Shown: one piece after another, positions 60,204 through 64,000 of the stretch
Position numbering within the stretch: the first letter of the stretch is position 1
Layout of the letters: every line of letters begins with the position of its first letter
Notes under the pieces: model-generated
Database searches by the model: none
Told to the model about the DNA's origin: nothing
Seen by the model: the letters and a program-made list of their open reading frames with translations, nothing else
Position numbers and translations under genes: made by a program
DNA from: Denitrobaculum sp965225735
Lineage (GTDB): Bacteria > Pseudomonadota > Alphaproteobacteria > Kiloniellales > Kiloniellaceae
Assembly (NCBI GenBank): GCA_965225735.1
Contig: CBDDBN010000028.1
Coordinates: 124,001-188,000, forward strand
Direction: 5' to 3'
DNA: 64,000 bases

Positions 60204-61430
60204 ATGTTGTACGCCTACCACGAGATGAACAATGCGGCCCTTGCGCCGGTGCGCGCCCTTGCCAAGGCGACGCGCAACATGTTCCAGCATCCGATGGTAC
60301 CGCTTTCCTATACCAGCCTAGGACAGGCCTTCGCCGCTGGTGCGGACGTTCTGGATGGCGCAATCCGTCACCGCGGCAAACCCGCCTGGGGGCTCCATAC
60401 GACCGAGGTGGACGGTAAGGTCGTCAAGGTCACGGAAAAGGTCGCGATGCATCGCCCCTTCGGCGATCTGCTCCATTTCGAGCGCGACACGAAGAAAAAA
60501 CACCCGAAGGTCCTGCTGGTCGCTCCGATGTCCGGACATCATGCGACGCTGTTGCGGGGCACGGTCAAGGCCCTGCTGCCGGTTCACGATGTCTATGTCA
60601 CTGACTGGACGGACGCACGGACCGTGCCGCTGGAGGAAGGCCGCTTCGGTCTCGAGGACTACATCGCCTATCTGATGGATTTCATGCGGTTCCTGGGCGA
60701 AGACGCGCACGTGATCGCAGTTTGTCAGCCGGCGCCGCTGGTACTGGCGACCGTCGCCCTGATGGCGGAAAAAAAGGATCCCTGCCAGCCGCTGACCATG
60801 ACCCTCATGGGCGGTCCGGTCGACACCACTGCGAGCGAGACCGAGGTCACTCGCCTGGCCCAAAGCCGGCCGCTCGGCTGGTTCAAGCGCAACATGATCG
60901 CCAAGGTGCCGCTGTACTATCCCGGCGCCGCCCGTGAAGTCTATCCCGGCTTCATGCAGTTGGGTGCCTTCATCTCCATGAACGCCATGCGCCACGTCAA
61001 CGCGCACGTCCAGATGTTCCAGCACCTGATCGAGGGTGACGGCGATTCCGCCGAGGCGCATCGGCGCTTCTACGACGAATACCTCGCTGTGATGGATATC
61101 ACCGCGGAGTTCTACATCGAGACCCTCGACTGCGTGTTCCAGCAACATCACCTGCCGAACGGCACCATGCGCTGGCGCGATCAGATCGTCGATCCGAAAC
61201 TCATCAAGAAAACCGCCTTGATGACCGTCGAGGGCGAACTGGACGATATCTCGTCTCCAGCGCAAACCTATGCCGCCCATGATCTCTGCAGTTCATTGCC
61301 GGCAGAAAAGCGCGCCCATCACCTGCAAAAGCAGGTCGGTCACTATGGCATTTTCAACGGCCGCCGCTGGCGCGAGAAAATTCGCCCGAACATCACCGAG
61401 TTCATCCGGGCGAACGATCCAAGCTTTTAG
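60204..61430 (+). CDS. phaZ: Intracellular polyhydroxyalkanoate depolymerase
   Basis: A 408-residue intracellular PHB depolymerase of the PhaZ1 type that mobilises granule polymer. The family block begins MLYAYHEMNNAALAPVRALA. The nucleophile is a cysteine in AVCQPAP (about 174). The aspartate in GELDDIS (about 350) and the histidine in QVGHYGIF (about 382) complete the triad. The N-terminus matches the family, so the ATG at 60204 is kept. It stands alone, 25 kb from phaC, and converges with the adenylate cyclase gene. Confidence 0.93.
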   Translation: MLYAYHEMNNAALAPVRALAKATRNMFQHPMVPLSYTSLGQAFAAGADVLDGAIRHRGKPAWGLHTTEVDGKVVKVTEKVAMHRPFGDLLHFERDTKKKHPKVLLVAPMSGHHATLLRGTVKALLPVHDVYVTDWTDARTVPLEEGRFGLEDYIAYLMDFMRFLGEDAHVIAVCQPAPLVLATVALMAEKKDPCQPLTMTLMGGPVDTTASETEVTRLAQSRPLGWFKRNMIAKVPLYYPGAAREVYPGFMQLGAFISMNAMRHVNAHVQMFQHLIEGDGDSAEAHRRFYDEYLAVMDITAEFYIETLDCVFQQHHLPNGTMRWRDQIVDPKLIKKTALMTVEGELDDISSPAQTYAAHDLCSSLPAEKRAHHLQKQVGHYGIFNGRRWREKIRPNITEFIRANDPSF

Positions 61431-61634
61431 GCCCTACAACTCTTAGTGGCTTCGGCATCCAAGGCCGACCTCAGTCGTCTGGCGATGCCGAACGCAAATC
61501 TGCGCGGTCTCCAAAGACTCGAAAGAACGCATATGCTCTGTCTAGAGCAACACGCGTTTTATCGGCCTCAAAACCGACGGTTTCTCAATCAGCAAATTGC
61601 TGATCTCGAACGGCAAATTTAGCGATGGCGCGAT
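61431..61634. other. Gap between phaZ and the cyclase gene
   Basis: About 204 bases between convergent genes. It holds dispersed repeat copy B. No clear T-tailed terminator is seen. Confidence 0.4.
61588..61620. repeat. Dispersed repeat, copy B (phaZ-cyclase gap)
   Basis: A 33-base element matching the reverse complement of 28485-28516 except for one substitution and one indel. It contains the dyad ATCAGCAA-A-TTGCTGAT (61588-61604). It lies between the two stop codons of convergent genes. Confidence 0.7.
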
Positions 61635-63386
61635 CTAGGCTGGCAAACCGGCCTTTAGCAGGCCTTCCGCCAAATGCTCAATCTCTTTCGCATTGATCTC
61701 CGGCTGCTTCTGCATCCAGGCCTCGACTGAAAAGTCCGGTTGGATCGACAGAACGTTCTGCATCTGCAATTCGGCCTTCTGCGTCTCGCCGAGTTGCGCG
61801 TAGCTTGCAGCCAGCAGCCGGCAACCAATGATGGGATTGGTCATGCGCTCAATCGCTTCGACGACTTCCTGATACCGGCGTAATGCGTACAGCGCATCGC
61901 CGAGATACCAGAGATAGCTATCCGGATAGTAGGGGTTCAGGCGCATCGCCTTTTCCAAGAGGGCAACCGCCTCTTCCGTCTGGCCGTTATAGGTCAGTGC
62001 ATCGGAAAGTTCCGCCATGATATCGCAATCGTTGGGATTGAGCTCCAGCGCCGCCCGCAATTCCGAAATCGCCTTATCCAGCTTCTTCGAGAAAAGCAGA
62101 CTAAAGCCTAATTCCGCATGAGCCCGGGCGCTCGAGCGGTCCATGGACACTGCTCTGGTCGCCCAGAGAAGTGCGTCATCCAGTCCGCTTTCGTAGTCGT
62201 CACCCCAGGAAAACTGCCAGTCGTAATTTCTGGCACGCGCCAAGGCCGCACAGGCGGGCGCATAGTTTGCGTCATGATCGAGCGCGGAAAGGAACAATTC
62301 CTGTGCGCGTGCATTATCTATTGAATTATGTTTCATCAGCAATTCGCGCCCATGGAGCAAATCGCTGTAAGCACTCAAATTTTCAGTGGCCAATTCGTTT
62401 CTCCGTCCTGCTTCGATGTTTTTTAGCCGGCCGGCGAGCGTCGTAACTATGACAATTGCCACATCATCCTGTAATTCGAAGATATCTTTTAGCTTTCTAT
62501 CGTAGCGTTCGGCCCACAGATGTTGGCCGGAAGCACTATCGATCAAATTCGTCGTGACCCTAATCCGGTCACCGCCAAACCTCACACTCCCTTCTAGGAT
62601 GTATCTGACCCCCAGATCGGAGGCGATTTCGGAGATCGGAACATCTGCATCTTTATAAAACGCAGCTGTTTTATGAGAGATCACGAAGAGCTCTTCGAAC
62701 TTTGAGAGACAGGTCGTAATATCCTCGCTGATCCCGTCAGCGAAAAAGCCCATCTGATCGTCGCCCCCGAGACTTCTAAAGGGCAGAACCGCAATCGAAG
62801 GCCGTTCCGGAACCGAAAGCGCAGTCTTGGGTTTGCGGACACTGGGCGCCATGGCGGAGCTATCGATTTCGCTCCTCACGCGATAAATGGTGACCGGTTT
62901 GTCCACATTCTTCAGTTCGTGGCTGCCCAGACACTCGAAACCGACGGACATGCTCCGATGGACGAAGTCGTAAACCACATCTGAAACGCAGATGCCATCG
63001 GGATCCGCAAATTGTTCGATCCGCGCTGCAACGTTCACGCTGTGCCCATAGATGTCGCCGCCTTCGCGAATGATCTCGCCGAGATGCACCCCAATACGAA
63101 AATGAGGACGCCGATCAGGGGCCACGTGAGCGTTGTGCGCACGCAGTTTGTTTTGAATATCAATGCCGTAGCGGACCGCGGATATGGCTGAAGGAAATTC
63201 GACCATGACACCGTCGCCGGTCGTGCGGATCAACTTGCCGCGATGCTCTTCGATCAGCTCTCGGAAGAGTTCCATGCAGTTTGATGTGAGCGCATGGGCT
63301 TCCGCCTCGTTTTCCGACATGAGGCGGGTGTAGCCTTTGACATCAGCAAAGAGCACAGCCCTTAATTCGTGTTCCTGCTCGGACAT
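61635..63386 (-). CDS. Class III adenylate cyclase with TolB-like and TPR domains
   Basis: A 583-residue soluble protein. The N-terminal cyclase domain (about 8-165) has both metal aspartates (FADVKGYTRLM and TTGDGVMVEF), DIYGHSVN and VNVAARIE, the transition-state Asn/Arg pair, so it should be active on ATP. A TolB-N/CadC-like region follows (about 185-320, PSIAVLPFRSLGGDDQMGFFADG). TPR repeats fill about 330-580 (AELGFSLLFSKKLDKAISELRAALELNP). It probably makes cAMP in response to a protein partner. A 10-bp dyad precedes the start. Confidence 0.92.
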   Translation of the reverse strand: MSEQEHELRAVLFADVKGYTRLMSENEAEAHALTSNCMELFRELIEEHRGKLIRTTGDGVMVEFPSAISAVRYGIDIQNKLRAHNAHVAPDRRPHFRIGVHLGEIIREGGDIYGHSVNVAARIEQFADPDGICVSDVVYDFVHRSMSVGFECLGSHELKNVDKPVTIYRVRSEIDSSAMAPSVRKPKTALSVPERPSIAVLPFRSLGGDDQMGFFADGISEDITTCLSKFEELFVISHKTAAFYKDADVPISEIASDLGVRYILEGSVRFGGDRIRVTTNLIDSASGQHLWAERYDRKLKDIFELQDDVAIVIVTTLAGRLKNIEAGRRNELATENLSAYSDLLHGRELLMKHNSIDNARAQELFLSALDHDANYAPACAALARARNYDWQFSWGDDYESGLDDALLWATRAVSMDRSSARAHAELGFSLLFSKKLDKAISELRAALELNPNDCDIMAELSDALTYNGQTEEAVALLEKAMRLNPYYPDSYLWYLGDALYALRRYQEVVEAIERMTNPIIGCRLLAASYAQLGETQKAELQMQNVLSIQPDFSVEAWMQKQPEINAKEIEHLAEGLLKAGLPA

Positions 63387-63397
63387 CTCGGACGCCG

Positions 63398-63436
63398 GTA
63401 TAGTGAAAAAACAGCTAGAACCCTAATTCACTATAC
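63398..63436. promoter_or_regulatory. Inverted repeat upstream of the adenylate cyclase gene
   Basis: GTATAGTGAA (63398-63407) and TTCACTATAC (63427-63436), perfect 10-bp arms with a 19-base spacer, 12-50 bases upstream of the cyclase start. It could be an operator or a 5' leader hairpin. A TATAGT -10-like box lies within one arm on the minus strand. Confidence 0.45.
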
Positions 63437-63619
63437 AAGTTCCCGTTATGTTTGAAATCACTTTCCCATGACGAAATAGAGTTACAGGCATAAGTATTTA
63501 GCGCGCCTGGCAACACAACCTGGCACTAAAGCAAGGCTGTGTTGCCCTTTCAGCAAGCAAAACTCGAAAGTTCCTATCCTCGGACGCTTAGTTTCATCCG
63601 ATTAACTTAGTTCTTTGCG

Positions 63620-64000
63620 TTACCCGCCACCGACCTTACCGCCGCCAACTTTGCCGCCGCCGACCTTTCCGCCACCGACTTTGCCGCCGCCGACCTTTCC
63701 ACCGCCGACTTTGCCGCCGCCAACCTTGCCACCGCCGACTTTGCCGCCGAACATTCCGTGGTCTTCGAACTCGATTTCCGCGTCGAGCAGGATCTGCTCG
63801 AACATGCCGGTGTAGATGTCCATGCGGACGGAGAAATCGGACTTATCGTATTGCCAGCAGCGCATCTCGCTGCCGAACTGATACTCCTGAGCGCCAACGC
63901 CGGACTGCGCTGGGCTCACGGGTGAGCGTGCATCGCGGTCGTCATCTGTCAGCATCTCGCCGTCTCCGTGAACGAGAAACACACTTGGACGATCCAGATC
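63620..64000 (-). CDS. Partial protein ending in a (KVGGG)8 repeat
   Basis: The frame is open to the window edge, so the N-terminus is missing; the first 18 bases seen (63983-64000) continue the frame upstream. The visible 126 residues begin DLDRPSVFLVHGDGEML and contain MRCWQYDKSDFSVRMDIYTGMF. They end in eight tandem KVGGG pentapeptides directly before the TAA at 63620-63622. No family is recognised. The gene converges on no neighbour here; the cyclase gene lies downstream of it on the same strand. Confidence 0.6.
   Translation of the reverse strand, partial: DLDRPSVFLVHGDGEMLTDDDRDARSPVSPAQSGVGAQEYQFGSEMRCWQYDKSDFSVRMDIYTGMFEQILLDAEIEFEDHGMFGGKVGGGKVGGGKVGGGKVGGGKVGGGKVGGGKVGGGKVGGG
63623..63745 (-). 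repeat. 15-base tandem repeat encoding KVGGG
   Basis: Eight 15-base units encode the glycine-rich C-terminal tail. The units differ mostly at third codon positions, which suggests the protein sequence is under selection (inference from visible wobble differences). Confidence 0.85.

Noticed and set aside
60318..61280. 320-codon minus-strand frame antisense to phaZ
   Set aside because: Shadow of the real depolymerase gene caused by GC-rich codon bias.
25542..61550. Shared GTCTAGAGCAA 11-mer at 25542 and 61540
   Set aside because: Hundreds of 11-base matches are expected by chance in a window this long.
63615..63815. Plus-strand proline-rich frame (PPPT repeats)
   Set aside because: It is the complement of the KVGGG tandem repeat, whose minus frame has non-repetitive protein-like sequence upstream.

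Overview
The window looks like chromosomal DNA of a free-living alphaproteobacterium, probably a Rhodospirillales/Kiloniellales-type lineage. The evidence is the conserved block aminotransferase-hom-glpX-recJ, the TamA-TamB pair, several single-domain PAS proteins of the PAS_5 type (PF07310), PilZ proteins, a DUF1194 von Willebrand protein, a class I PHA synthase with a matching intracellular depolymerase, and glutathione-dependent formaldehyde oxidation. No phage, insertion sequence, CRISPR array or rRNA operon is visible. One tRNA gene (Glu, anticodon TTC) is present. Genus cannot be fixed from the sequence alone.

Layout. 0-4.4 kb: a chemoreceptor ending in a PilZ domain, then frmA-fghA for formaldehyde. 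4.4-7.8 kb: bactofilin, a glutamine-synthetase-like ligase divergent from a cysteine hydrolase, and pyrophosphatase. 7.9-14.3 kb: tamA-tamB. 14.3-20.4 kb: 2OG oxygenase, DsbA-fold isomerase, PAS_5 protein, two-domain VOC protein, HyuA-like ATPase and a PilZ protein. 20.5-25.4 kb: TetR-thioesterase operon, then a loosely packed stretch of small membrane proteins, a small monooxygenase-like protein and two more PAS_5 proteins. 25.5-32.2 kb: tRNA-Glu, DUF1194, recJ, glpX, hom and aminotransferase, all on the minus strand. 32.3-40.5 kb: OmpA lipoprotein, phaC, gamma carbonic anhydrase, periplasmic nucleotidase, cupin, GNAT, DUF2867 and a membrane-anchored LuxR-type regulator. 40.7-43.8 kb: multicopper oxidase and a COG0523 metallochaperone behind a Zur-like site. 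43.8-45.5 kb: rplM-rpsI and a thioesterase. 45.6-49.5 kb: CoA-transferase, crotonase-fold protein, CoA-binding protein and O-acetylhomoserine sulfhydrylase in one operon. 49.5-51.7 kb: secreted protein, MFS transporter. 51.7-55.4 kb: LysR regulator divergent from an MttB-like methyltransferase and a GcvT-like protein. 55.5-58.5 kb: WrbA-like flavoprotein divergent from an HxlR regulator, VOC protein and epimerase. 58.5-64 kb: TerB-like protein, small unknown protein, phaZ, adenylate cyclase-TPR protein, and a partial gene ending in eight KVGGG repeats.

Themes. C1 metabolism is represented twice: frmA-fghA oxidises formaldehyde, and the mttB-gcvT pair probably removes methyl groups from a quaternary amine and passes them to folate. 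Carbon storage is covered by phaC and phaZ, 25 kb apart. Signalling is rich in PAS_5 and PilZ domains. The best candidates for something undescribed are the LysR/MttB/GcvT module without a visible corrinoid protein, the membrane-tethered LuxR regulator facing the multicopper oxidase, the crotonase-fold protein lacking both catalytic glutamates inside a sulfur/CoA operon, and the PAS_5/small-membrane-protein stretch at 21.7-25.4 kb.
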